The translations under genes were made by a program, and so were the position numbers. From Pristionchus mayeri (Eukaryota; Nematoda; Chromadorea; Rhabditida; Neodiplogasteridae): a stretch of 64,000 nt of DNA. Position 1 is the stretch's first letter, and the number at the start of each line of letters is the position of its first letter. This document shows, piece after piece, positions 11,400-22,308 of the stretch. The stretch spans positions 16,842,464-16,906,463 of the forward strand of contig BTRK01000003.1 of the NCBI GenBank assembly GCA_036245805.1, read 5' to 3'. The notes beneath the pieces are model-generated. The model made no database searches and was not told the DNA's origin. It was given only the letters and a program-made list of their open reading frames with translations.

Positions 11400-11660
11400 G
11401 AATTACGACCACTCAAGGGGTGTGGTTGCTTTTGCTGCTCTTGTTATGTCTCTCTCTTTCTGTCCCTCTCTCCTCTATTTCGATTATCTCTCGCTATCAT
11501 CTATTTTCTTCTCCCCTTCCTCTCTTTTTATCCCTTCCCTCTCTCTGTGTGACCTCGCCCGAAAGAGGTTATCGCGCAACTCCCTCTTCCTATCCTTATC
11601 GAAACCAATTGTGTTGATTTACCGCTTCCTGTTTTTCCAATTCCTATTTCTTCCTATTTC
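11400..11660 (+). other. Pyrimidine-rich tract upstream of the first gene
   Basis: Roughly 250 bases dominated by CTCTCT and TTCCT blocks. Open frames here translate as Ser/Leu/Phe-rich strings in every register and are compositional artefacts. It may be promoter-proximal sequence of the downstream gene, but no defined element is visible. Confidence 0.35.
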
Positions 11661-11920
11661 GTTTTATCTGAGATTCTGAGAAAATAGGCGAGAGAGCGGG
11701 GAAAATGGAGAGAGTTTCATGTCGAATGCCCTTGTGAGTAATTGCTCGCCGCTGTCGGCTCTTTCCTCTTCAATGTGAATGTTTTTGATTGTTCCCTTTC
11801 GGTGACTGAGCTAGCGCTACCGCTAGCTCAATTCAAATTTTCACTATTTAATCTTCCTCGTTCCTCATCTTTACGTGAGAAATATCCAGCGTAAAATGAT
11901 TTTACAGCCCTATTTTCAAA

Positions 11921-14900
11921 ATGGAAACGTCTGAGAATAATTTGAACATCACTACGAAAGAACCTTTACCCGCGGGAACCGAGATCTACCAAACAGACGA
12001 TGGTGAGTAAAGCATACATTTAGAATTCAAATTCTCCCCCCTTTCCTCCTTCAAATTCGCCCCCCCCCCCTTTCATTTTCTGCACCGGAAGAACAGTTAT
12101 ACGTTAAAAAATAAGCATGTTGATATTTAGGGATAATATTCTACTGCGAGGATAGCCGGCCTATGAAGCTATACGTGAAATCTGAGTGAGCATTACTCAC
12201 TTTTCCTTAAAAAATAAGAATTTGACAGGGAGGAAGGGATACAAGAAGCTTCTTTGCCCGATCGATACATTTTCTCGGCCGGATCTTTCGGGAACGCGCT
12301 TTATTTCAAGACGAAGCAAAAAGTAAGTGCTGGTGTAATCGTCAATGGTATGGAGCAAACATTGGATAATTTAAGTGCTGTCAACTCTCTAATTTCGACA
12401 GAAACGGTTACAAATAATTTTCTAGACAAAATGAAGAATTACTTGATGTCGTTTGAATTTGTTCGTTCTCAAATTTATCAATTTAGGTGTATAAAAGTGA
12501 AGTAGTAGTGGAGAAGATCTACAAAGCGGAATATTCTCGATCGACAGGAATCACCGTCACACTTCTACGAAATAAACTTGAGGTGAGTGCCTTATCGTTG
12601 ACAATGAAATGAAGACTGCCCTCCTCTAATAGTGGGAATTGTTAGAACATTAGCAATATCAGTTCATCAGAAATTTGGAGATTTTTCATGATAAATGATC
12701 GGCTATTTTAAAATGTTTGAACTACTGATCGATGAATCAGCTCCTGAAAGTAAGAAGAGGACCGCCATTGTCTTCGCAATTTGTTGCTCTTGTCCTGGAT
12801 TTTTTTCAAAGCAATTTCCGTAATCTCTGCCGTAACCCAAACAAGTGAAACTTCTCTCAAAAAAGCTGTAATAAAATATAATGATGATCATAGTCAAGAA
12901 AATCATTCCATCGCAGGCTGAGCAACTCCACTGCTACAGTCTCTGCAGCCGAGGGAGTGATAGCAGCAGGAATGTCTATCGGATGTGCGATGATTCAGCC
13001 ACGGAAGGCATTCACATTGAAGTGACGGATGATGAACTCGTAGGGCTGGAACTGATCGGCATTCACAGGTGAGAAGCATTTCTAATAGGAGTGGGAATTG
13101 AGTCTCTTCGTCCTAAGTGCTCACTTATCAGTCAGATCAGCTGTGTGATTGATTTGATTCCGCTGATTCATCTAAATAGGTTTCATAATCGATTCAAGTT
13201 CATGTTTACCCAAAGTCTGGGATAATGTAATCCAGGATAAAAAGAAAAAAAGAAAGTAGCATTCGGCTATCACGACAAGGCGTGTTCTATCGCCCTCGCG
13301 CCACTTCAGAGTTCAGTTTGTCCTGAGGTTATCAGCAACCTATGCGTCAGGCTAACCACCCGTGTTGTGTGCACTTGGTGGGGGATTTTACTTTTCGCGA
13401 TATTTCAATCTCTACCAACATTTCTTAACCCCCTTGGTCCTTTGGTTAGGCGCAAAGAGCTCCTACTGAAAGCGACTTGCTTCTAGGGACGGCTTCATAA
13501 GAGAAGAGTAATCTCTCACAGCTCTGATCAGTGTGAGAGAGAGAGAGAGAGCATGCAGAATGAATTTCTTGCGAAGCTCTAATTTCGAAAACCTCGTTTC
13601 ATACACCACTTGAGTTTCAACTATTCTATATCATCGATGCAAATAGTGAGGGAGTAATGATACTCGCAGCGCTTGGATAAAATATTGCCTAAAACATTCG
13701 GCTAGTCTTAGCATGAATATTTATTAAATTGTCACCGAATAATTCAAGGACATTTCAGGGGCAAGGTGTTTTACTCTACAAAGCACTCAACAGCAAATCA
13801 CGCAACTGCGTACAAGTTGAGGAAGAATGTCGTAGTCATTGTGGTAAGGAATATTTATTTTTATAGTTATTTTACCTTTTTGAACTCACGAGAAAAATGT
13901 AAAATATTAATGAGTTTTTTTCTTTCTCTGCACTATCTCACCTCTTGCGCTCCCAATGTAGAATGTCTTGCACATATTCGGGAGAGCTCTCATCATTAAT
14001 GAAGGATTATCAGCAACCACGCGCCTGGTTTAAAAAATGTTTCAAATAGGGAGATAACTCTCTTCAAGTTGCTCTCTCACTCGTTGCCTGATCTTCAGGG
14101 TGTCATGGCACTCAGCCAACTAGCCGTAGCTTGCTTCAAATAAAAGATTAAAATTCGGTTTTGGTGATTCCAGTAAGGATTTCGTTCTTGTCTGATTTTA
14201 GAGTCTATTTTGCTGATGCTCCTTCTTTAGCTAAAAAGCCTCTCAAAAAATCAAATTTGCAGTCATGCGGGACCACTGCTCGATTCTACGCTTCTGAATC
14301 TTCTCGATTCGTCTTCCTCTGCTTCTGGGACGAGCACGTGCACGCTCTCGACGGCGAGACGATGCAGTTCAAGACGCCCCTGAGATTCGAGTGAATATAA
14401 TTAAATTTATTCGGAAGCAATGTTCTTGAGTGGAAATTCTGGTGATGGCTTCACAAAAAATCGCTCTTTCATTTTACATTTTGTCTCACCGGCCGAATCG
14501 TTTTAAGAGTACGCGGAATGATGAGTGTCATTTATTGCGACGTCACCCTTAGAACTTTCTCAGAGTTATGGAACCTCATTCTGAATTTGACGGTTTTGAT
14601 CAAAATGCAAAAAACCTGATCAATGCTATATCATCAAAAGGGGATACTCAGTGATCCTTGTAATGGTAGAGTTGTTCACGTGCCCGTTTTCTAAAATGCT
14701 TCTCAGTCAATTTATTAAGCAGTCTGTATAACATACATGTTTGAGCAACGATAAAGGCATACATTTGGAACTCATTTCATACCATTCAGAAACCTCGAGG
14801 TCGAGTACGTCGCTCGGGTCAGCAATGGTGAGATCACCGTCTTCGCCAACGACGACGAGGACAACAACTACGTCGTCACTGCACGACTTCCAGATGACTA

Positions 14901-15000
14901 TTGCATTGCGATCAGCGAGACTCCGCCCACCCCCCTAGTCGCGTCCCAGCCACAATCTGACCCCTCGTCTCTGTCTACAATTAATTCAACCGATCCATAA
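11921..15000 (+). CDS. Orphan protein of 285 aa, seven exons
   Basis: Exons: 11921-12002, 12219-12322, 12487-12582, 12917-13068, 13759-13843, 14263-14390, 14790-15000. They sum to 858 bp and the phase closes at every joint with GT...AG introns, most ending TTTCAG-like. An upstream ATG at 11896 runs into a stop, so 11921 is chosen. The protein starts METSENNLNI, has no signal peptide or membrane segment, and has an acidic segment (DDELVGLELI, NDDEDNNY) between short alternating hydrophobic strands (FVFLCFWDEHVHAL, NLEVEYVARV), then a Ser/Pro-rich tail ending STINSTDP. The strand pattern suggests a small beta-rich fold. I do not recognise the family and assign no function. Intron 5 carries a copy of a dispersed repeat. 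Confidence 0.75.
13490..13570. repeat. Degenerate GAGAGAG hairpin in an intron
   Basis: AAGAGTAATCTCTCACAGCTCTGA is followed by TCAGTGTGAGAGAGAGAG and GCATGCAGAATGAATT. The right arm matches the short hairpin family and the left arm has decayed. It lies in the intron between exons 4 and 5 of the 285-aa gene. Confidence 0.45.
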
Positions 15001-15408
15001 ATTGCTATCTCCTTTCACGACAATTTTTATAATAGCCAATTTGCCAAATCCACTGATAAAGTGATTCTGAGATGAGAGTCGCCCTGATAAATGACACCTG
15101 AGGTTGAACTTGAAACAGGGATTCTGTTTTTCTAGGGAATTTCCCTCTCGTCTCTTGTTGCCTACCGCCCACAGTCTGTCCCTCCCTTTAATTCATCCTA
15201 TCTATCAAATATTCTTTTACGAAATTTCCTTAAGATTTTGTATTATTTCTTTTTGTTCTAATCACAATCATTCTGGTGCTATTCCTGTCGTGTTGATCGC
15301 AAGTCCAATCACAGAAACTCAATCGAACCTTGACTGTGAAAAATATTATTCTAAAAATCACACGTCTTCATGCAAACCGCTCTTTTATTTGCACGTTTCT
15401 CATTTATC

Positions 15409-15826
15409 GTGACGACTAGTGTTGTAAATTCGAACGAGACCGAACTTCGAACAGACTGATCGAGGAATGAGTGGGAATTGTTCGAGTTCGGACGAACGTT
15501 CGAATGTTCGATTCTGTTCGAATTTATGCAAAAATGTTCAACTCGACTTTGAATGATGTATGAAACTTAAATGTTCACAGTGATTTTGAAACAAAACTGA
15601 ATCAATTATATCCAAAGGGAATGGTTTCCTTCGGTTTCGACAGCATGAGTTTCAGAATCGAAACAAATATTGAATGAGCATTTTTGCTTAAGTCGAACGA
15701 AATCGAACATTCGAACGTTCGTCCGATCTAGGGAAGAGTTCGAACAAAAATGGTAATGAGAAGACCGATCATTTTGTTCTAAATTCGTTCGAATTGTTCG
15801 TTCGAATTCGCAACACTAGTGACGAA
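15409..15826. repeat. hAT-type hairpin MITE with an 8-bp target-site duplication
   Basis: The element runs from TAGTGTTG (15417) to CAACACTA (15818), with long imperfect inverted arms rich in TTCGAACGTTCG palindromes, symmetric about 15618. It is flanked by GTGACGAC on the left and GTGACGAA on the right, a 7-of-8 match. Terminal TAGTGTTG/CAACACTA with 8-bp duplications is the usual signature of hAT transposons. There is no transposase, so it is a non-autonomous copy. It sits between the first two genes. Confidence 0.85.
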
Positions 15827-15882
15827 TCTTTCTCCAATCATTTCCTCCCTTTTCTCTCGTCTCAGTCTGTTGTTCGGGGACA

Positions 15883-18800
15883 ATGTCGAGCCCGGCGCCC
15901 AAATCAGAAAACTGCGATCTGCTTCAACAGTTTATCAAGGGAGATTCAAGCGAGATAAATGAGGTATTTGATCCACTTCAATTAATTAATTAGTTATTAA
16001 TATATTTGAAAATTAATCAATAGGACATGATGGAGCTTCTTCAGGATTTGGTGGTCAATCACATTCATGACCATGCGGACTTCAATGAAAAGGAAGTGCC
16101 CAATTGTTTCGACCTGAAGCTGGTAGGTACCGTAGCTTTTCTATGAATATCGTACCTTTAGATCGATATATTCCTTCGTGTGCTGAACGACTCGACCAGG
16201 GATTCGGGCATGCGGTAGGTTACGGTACTCAATCGATTGGGGACGCGCCCATTACAGCATTGGTTCGTCCTACGTGATTAACGAACTCCTCCGTAACGGA
16301 GTGAACATCGTGCATCCCATACTCGAGAAGGTGGGATAAGGCAAAGATCAAGTATTCTGAACTATAGTCTTGAGGGCGGTCTGGAAGTGTTAGCAGCGTC
16401 CGCTCAACGGACGAAACGCATAATTTGTTAGTAGATATAATTTATACTTTTTTCACAGTTGACCCAATTGTTCAAGAAATTTAAAAAAAACTGAAAATAT
16501 TGATTTCAGGGTGATTGAAAATTGCATCCTGATCGTAGACCGACTGATGGCTCACTGCTTCGACTGCCGCAAGGCAGTGAAAGAGACGGATGTGCTGGAG
16601 TCCATTGTGAATCGGGTGGGTTCGGTTGGCTAAGAAACTTCTTCACCTATTGTTGAATTACATTTCCAACCTTAGTGACAGTGCAATCTTCTTCTTTGAA
16701 ATGCTTGACTGAAAAAATTTAATCATTGCATAGAGATTACACCAAAAAATTTCAGATCTACTTCGGGAAAATTGATTCGGTCAAACGCATCATTAATGCT
16801 CTCGCTTGCTGTTGTTCGGTTCTCATTAACAACTCCTCGGTAGCTCCGAAGGTAAGCCTAAAGAAGGAATATCAGAAAAATTGACTTTAAAATCTCAGAG
16901 CACCGTTTCGTGGCTAGAATCCACATATATCTTTGAGTTGATGCAAATTATAGCTTGTTGCAAATTATAGCTAATTATAGAATCCTTCTTTAACATTGTG
17001 ATTGCACGGTACGATCTTAAATTCAGATTGCAAGCCTGTTGGTATCCGGGGTAGAGAAAACAGTACTTCGCTTCGAATCCGATTTGGAAATTCTAAAGGT
17101 ATATTTGGGATGACTTTCTTATACAAGTGTCACTGCCCAGGTGTCCCTGGAGGCTCTGATGCTGCTAACTCGCAGTGGCCATTTCACTAATCAAGTAGCT
17201 TTCGTAATTAAGTTTAGCGTATATTCTGGTGAAAACAGGACCATTACGAGGCGCATATCAATCAGATATTGAACGGGACAATGATTACAAACGCATACAA
17301 AGCAATCGCTACTGGAAATGAGAATCTCATCAGGTAGAATTGCATCTAGACTTTTTTCCTGCATGGAGCGCGCGAGATAAGGAATCAGGTTTTTCACACT
17401 TCAAAAGTTGCCACAGATTTCTGACACATTATGCAGGCCGATTTACATTTTTGCAGTGCTGGGCTCGATTTCCTGATAAACGTCACATACAGTACATGCT
17501 AATCGCCTTGCCCATATGCGGCCGCGGCGGGCCGCCGCGGACCGCGGATGCCCGCGGATCGATTTTGCGGGAAAATGAGTAAAGTTCATGCAATGAATTG
17601 TTCATTTTTGAATTCCTCATGCGATTTCGCATCGGAATCAGTATTTCATAATGGAACATTTTTTGAGGGAGGCCAATTCAAAGTGATCAGGGTTACCGTA
17701 CTCCCAAACATATTCCCACCGTTTTTGTGTCTAGAATTTTTCGGGTCAGTTTTCGAACGCGATCCAAGTTCGCAAACTCTTCAATACCCTAAAGAAAGTC
17801 ATAAGAACCCTTAAATGGAGGGATCATTTTCGGGAGTACTGTAGCCGTGGTCACTCCGAATCGAACCCCCTCAAAAACTTGCCTTAGATAAAATTAATAT
17901 ATTATAGTGATTCCGATGCGAAATCGCATGAGGAATTCAAAAATGAACAATTCATTGCATGAACTTTACTCATTTCCCGCAAAATCGACACGCGGCGGAC
18001 CGCCGCGGCCGCATATGGACAAGGCGATTAGCATGTACTGTACTAAATTATCCACATAATATTGTTGCGTTCCAGGATCTAAGGATGAACAGATAGACAT
18101 CATACTATCCAAGTGCCAGGACTTCATGAAAATTATTGTAAGTTCTATTTCTGAGAATTTTACAAATTCAAATCATATGACAAGATATGTCAATTCCCGC
18201 ATTGCCGTTGCCGCTTAGTCAACCTCCCCAATTCATCTACCGTAACCCAGGTGGAGGGCCTTGAATCGACTTCTGATGCCGTTCGAGCCAGTGCGGCAAT
18301 ACTTATTCGCAATTTCTCCTTCGGCCCACCTCGTCATGTATTGCTCATCATGAAGGTATTTGTGAATTACTCAATTTAGCTAACCCTAAAAGCGTTCTTG
18401 ACATCGTAGTGGGAGAAATGGTAAAATGGACGTGATTTTTTTAAAGAAGCAGTTTCAGAAAAATTGACTATAAAGACAAGGCAGTTTTGTGGGTGGCAAA
18501 AGCCTCATTGGAACCCCAAAACCGAAATTTCGCAGGTTTGTGTTCATAATTAATTAAATAGATGAACACAGATAAGATAGAAACAGAATACGTAAATTAC
18601 ATATTTCACCGCGCCATTAATTAAGATTTGCTGGATGTGGACTAATATGCTCTTCTCATTCAACTGCTGCAAGATTCGACCGGATCAGGGAAATGAGTTC
18701 GTTAGAGATGGTCGGTTCCTTGTCACATATCATCAGAGCTTCTTCGGTTGCTGGCCTCTCCCCATCTCCCATTTGTTGCCTGTTAGGAAAATCTTGTACT

Positions 18801-19306
18801 GAGTTGGTTAGAAAAGAGACAGGGGGGGGGGGTGGCCATTAACAGAAGAAGTGTCAATTTGTTAATCGCCTTCGTTCAGGAATAGTGATGATTGTTAAAT
18901 ACCACCAATACTGCGGAACTGATGTTGCGCTCGTGAATCAAATCAGAGAGGTACTTGAGAAATTCCTTTGCCACAACTTAATCTTCGGACATATCTTAGT
19001 AATTTGGTTCCTAAATGCTTCTATTTTTTAAATTTTTGGATATTATTCAGGCCACTCTCACTCTCCTCGCAAACCCCGAGTTCATGTGCATCGTTCAGAC
19101 AGTTTGTGCTCGTTGTGCTTTGATCTTTGATCTCTGAATTCCAGATCGAGATCACTAGGGGAAACAAGAATGGCTCGGGTAAGACCGAAGATCCAATGGC
19201 ATTCGTGATCGTGAGTATTTCTGCATACCATTATTTCCATGTATTCGAGTTAAAAATAATAATGATTGATTTACAAATTAAGGAATTGGTACCTTCTTCT
19301 GAATGA
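15883..19306 (+). CDS. Armadillo/HEAT-like alpha-helical repeat protein, about 15 exons
   Basis: Clear exons: 15883-15963, 16024-16122, 16162-16214, 16258-16330, about 16374-16434, 16510-16615, 16756-16851, 17027-17098, 17141-17194, 17239-17333, 17457-17491, 18076-18137, 18251-18355, then less certain blocks near 18490-18536, 18675-18790 and 18884-18951, and 19051-19101, 19145-19210, 19283-19306. The start is MSSPAPKSEN. Exon 4 joins GGLEVLAASA, the usual opening of an ARM repeat. Later units include SAGLDFLINVTY and DAVRASAAILIRNFSF. The protein ends ELVPSSE. It is probably a cytosolic scaffold, but the family is not identified. Two joints (16434 to 16510, and 18355 to 19051) do not close in frame with simple GT-AG choices: an unseen exon, a sequence error or local decay is possible. 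An AATAAA lies 119 bp after the stop. Confidence 0.6.
17490..18041. repeat. TA-flanked 0.55-kb palindrome inside an intron of the ARM-like gene
   Basis: CAGTACATGCTAATCGCC at 17490 pairs with its complement ending at 18041. The inner arms pair through a GC-rich block (GCGGCCGC...CCGCGG) and TTGAATTCCTCATGCGATTT, symmetric about 17765. TA dinucleotides lie immediately outside both CAGTACATG ends. TA duplication with CAGT-type ends suggests a Tc1/mariner-type MITE. If instead the target was the palindrome TACAGTACTGTA, the element would start at CATGC with a central TA duplication. The 5' splice site of the preceding exon (GTACAT at 17492) lies in the first bases of the palindrome. Confidence 0.85.
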
Positions 19307-19424
19307 ACGGCTGGTGGCTGTCTCTCACCCATCGTTCAATACCGTACTCAATCTATTAGCCTCGTATTTCCAACTAATGCTGAGCTATCCACTGTTTTGA
19401 ATGAACGCATAATTGATAGAATAT

Positions 19425-19430
19425 AATAAA
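19425..19430 (+). terminator. Polyadenylation signal AATAAA
   Basis: Canonical AATAAA 119 bp downstream of the TGA that ends the ARM-like gene. It is the nearest candidate cleavage signal. Confidence 0.5.
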
Positions 19431-19579
19431 GATTGTTCATTGATTTTTTTTGCGTTCTTCCACATAACTCAATGAGAGTTCCGAATAGATATTTAACGTC
19501 GATGACATATTGACTGACATAAAACTATTTGAATTAAATGTATTTTTATGTCTTACAAGTAAGCCAAAATATCTCAATC

Positions 19580-20182
19580 GACCCGTTTAATCTGTCAGAA
19601 ACGTGCGAGAAAAGTTGCGTAATAAGTTCGCGAACTTCTGAGGTGCGTAAAAACTGTTACCTCACAAAATACCGAGCTTTATTCGATTTATTTATTTTTT
19701 TATTTATCGTCCACCACAAGGGCGCTTCATCAATTGCAGAGTGTTCGAGAATTTATAGAAATTATAGAAATGATATGGGCAGGGGAGAACGTTTTGTTCA
19801 CGAACTTTTCAACGAGCTCGATGGAAGCTGTGATTGTTTACTTATTTTTCCCTCTCTCCGAAATGCAAGCTCTCTCGCCTTTCTCTGACTTTTTTTAGAT
19901 TTTCATCGACCTTTTTTATCGAGCTCGTTAAAAAGTTCGTGAACTTTTCTTCGAACTGGTTTGATAAAAAACATTCTCCCTACCCATATCATTTCTATAT
20001 TTTCTATATATTCTCGAACATTCTGCAATTGACGAAGCGCCCTTCAGGTGGACGATAAATAAAATAATAAATAAATCGAATAAAGCTCGGTATTTTGTGA
20101 GGTAACAGTTTTTACGCACCTCAGAAGTTCGCGAACTTTTTACGCAACTTTTCTCGCACATTTCTGACAGATTAAACGGGCC
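19580..20182. repeat. 0.6-kb palindrome
   Basis: CCCGTTTAATCTGTCAG at 19582 pairs with CTGACAGATTAAACGGG ending at 20180. The arms also pair through CGAACTTCTGAGGTGCGTAA, TACCGAGCTTTATTCGATTT and AGGGCGCTTCATCAATTGCA, symmetric about 19881. The same peptide-like string appears on opposite strands of the two arms, which is simply the inverted copy and not a gene. It lies between the second and third genes and is probably a non-autonomous transposon. Confidence 0.87.
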
Positions 20183-20389
20183 CAATATGCCAAATGAAAT
20201 ATATTTCTGTCAAGTATTTAAAAAAATGTTGTTCTAATTAAAGAAGGAGTAAAGGAAAAATTCAATTTTTGAAGTTTCCATGTGCACGGCCTATATCACC
20301 CCAATAAGAAGTTCCGAAATTTTTACATTGATTCCGATTCCGAACAGAGCTATCGATACTTGGCTGGAAGCCAAATCAGGGAAAGCTCA

Positions 20390-20470
20390 GGCAAAGAGAG
20401 AGAGAGAGCACGCGACTTGAAGAGAGTTCCGTTCCTAATTGAAACAAAAATTGCAACGGCGCTTCGCGCC
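20390..20470 (+). repeat. Dispersed repeat, partial copy (see 10936-11030)
   Basis: It carries AGAGAGAGCACGCGACTTGA, AGAGTTCC and AATTGAAACA in the same order as the copy at 10936. It lies upstream of the third gene. Confidence 0.55.
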
Positions 20471-20807
20471 GGGGCTAGCATATGTCAACAGGGAGCGCGT
20501 TTGCTTTTACTCCTCCTTTAAGCATTGCTCTCAGATATCTGCAAATCTACCCGGCCCTTTGTTATTTCATTCATGAAGGATAGACATTATCATTCCACCG
20601 CCAAGATATGAGCATGTTAACTGTGAATGGAGAACGAAAATTCCTCTTTTCCCTTGCTCTCTCGTATTTATTGCTTGAGTGAGAGACGAAGGACGACGCG
20701 TTACTTCGCATGTTGCCATTTTTGGCGCGTGATTCATATGGCGTTCATATAATTTTTAAACTGTTTTTTGGAGTCAGTGATGACTGTCGAACACCTATTT
20801 CACAATT

Positions 20808-22308
20808 ACATTGTGAGCTCGCTCGATTGTAGAACCCGAAATCCTTTGTTTTTCAATAACAGCTATCGAATAAAATTCCCACAATCTCAAGTCGTTCGGT
20901 TCTTCGAGAGTTATTGAGATCTTGAAACCTGTCGGGTGTGAATTCTGAAACGTAAAAAAACCTTGATAATATAGTAATAAATGCAATCATCTATTTCAAA
21001 ATATCTATAACAGACTATCTGAGAAAATCAACAATATTTCTTCAGCGACTTGGCACAGGCCGAAAATTCGAATCCCTTCTGACTACACCAGTAGTTAGTA
21101 CTCGATGAGGGAAACCGACGAGCATCGCCAGATTTTCGATCCGCATCCGCACGCGCGGCGGCGCGGATCTTGCAAAAAAGTACAGTAATCCTCGAAATTT
21201 TTTATCTCGATCCCAATGACTGCGGCGATAGGGGCGCTGCGTTCCTTGACAAATTCTAAGACTTTTTCACTCTCGGGAAATTTTTGGTCAGATTCCATCT
21301 AACGTCGGAAATCGATCATTCTTCTTTTACTTCGGGCATGAATGCAATTCTCCAGAAATTTTTCAAGAACCCCTAAATATTAATGTTGATTTTGCTTCTG
21401 CTTGAGGCGATACATCTTTCAGTAGAAAGGCGTAATTAAAAATTTTCCGTAAGTTAGCTATAATGAATTTTGAGTGAATTATGGTGTAATTTTTGGGTTA
21501 CTGTAATCGAGTGCACGACTTTTCCCAACTGGTGTATTATACTCTAAAACCGATTTTCAGACAATGTTACACCAATTGGGAAAAGTCGTCTAACTTTTGC
21601 ACTCACTTACAGTAACCAAAAAATTACACCATAATTCATTCAAAATTCATTTTAGCTAGCTTACGGAAAATTTTAAATTGCGCCTTTCTACTGAAAGATG
21701 TATCGGCTCAAGCAGAAGCTAAATCAACAATAATATTTAGGGGATTCTTGAAAAATTTCTGGAGAATTGCATTCATGTCCGAAGTAAAAGTAGAATTATC
21801 GATTTCCGACGTTAGATGGAATCTGATCGAAAACTTCTCCGGAGTAAAAAAAGTCTTACAATTTGTCAAGTAACGCAGCGCCCCTGCCGCCGCAGTCATT
21901 GGGATCGATATACAATTTTTCGAGGATTACTGTAGTTTTATGCAAAGTCCGCGCCGCCGCGCGCGCGGATGCGGATCGAAATTCTGGCGATGCTCGTCGG
22001 TTTCCCTCATCGAGTACTAACTATTGGTGTAGTCAGAAGGGATTCGAATTTTCGGCCTGTGCCAAGTCGCTGAAGAAATATTGTTGATTTTCTCAGATAG
22101 TCTGTTATAGATATTTTGAAATAGATGATTGCATTTATTACTATATTATCAAGGTTTTTTTACGTTTCAGAATTCACACCCGACAGGTTTCAAGATCTCA
22201 ATAACTCTCGAAGAACCGAACGACTTGAGATTGTGGGAACTTTATTCGATAGCTGTTATTGAAAAACAAAGGATTTCGGGTTCTACAATCGAGCGAGCTC
22301 ACAATGTA
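20808..22308. repeat. 1.5-kb palindrome that includes a host exon
   Basis: The sequence from TACATTGTGAGC (20808) to GCTCACAATGTA (22308) is an inverted repeat symmetric about 21558. The right arm contains a bona fide exon of the third gene (22171-22305) with its TTTCAG acceptor and the start of its GTACGT donor. The left arm contains the same exon and flanks in reverse. Inner arms hold GC-rich (CGCGGCGG) and unique segments, closing on a short loop near 21540-21580. Outside the GTA of the donor the two flanks are unrelated. The duplication therefore ends essentially at the exon's 5' splice site. Confidence 0.88.
20811..20945 (-). pseudogene. Antisense duplicate of an exon of the third gene
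   Basis: Read on the minus strand this is the mirror image of exon 22171-22305: NSHPTGFKISITLEEPNDLR, then LWEFYSIAVIEKQRISGSTI. It differs by very few residues (for example F for L in LWELYS) and is preceded by the same TTTCAG. No neighbouring exon of the gene lies on this strand, so it cannot be a complete gene. If the locus is transcribed through, this copy would base-pair with the sense exon. Confidence 0.8.
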
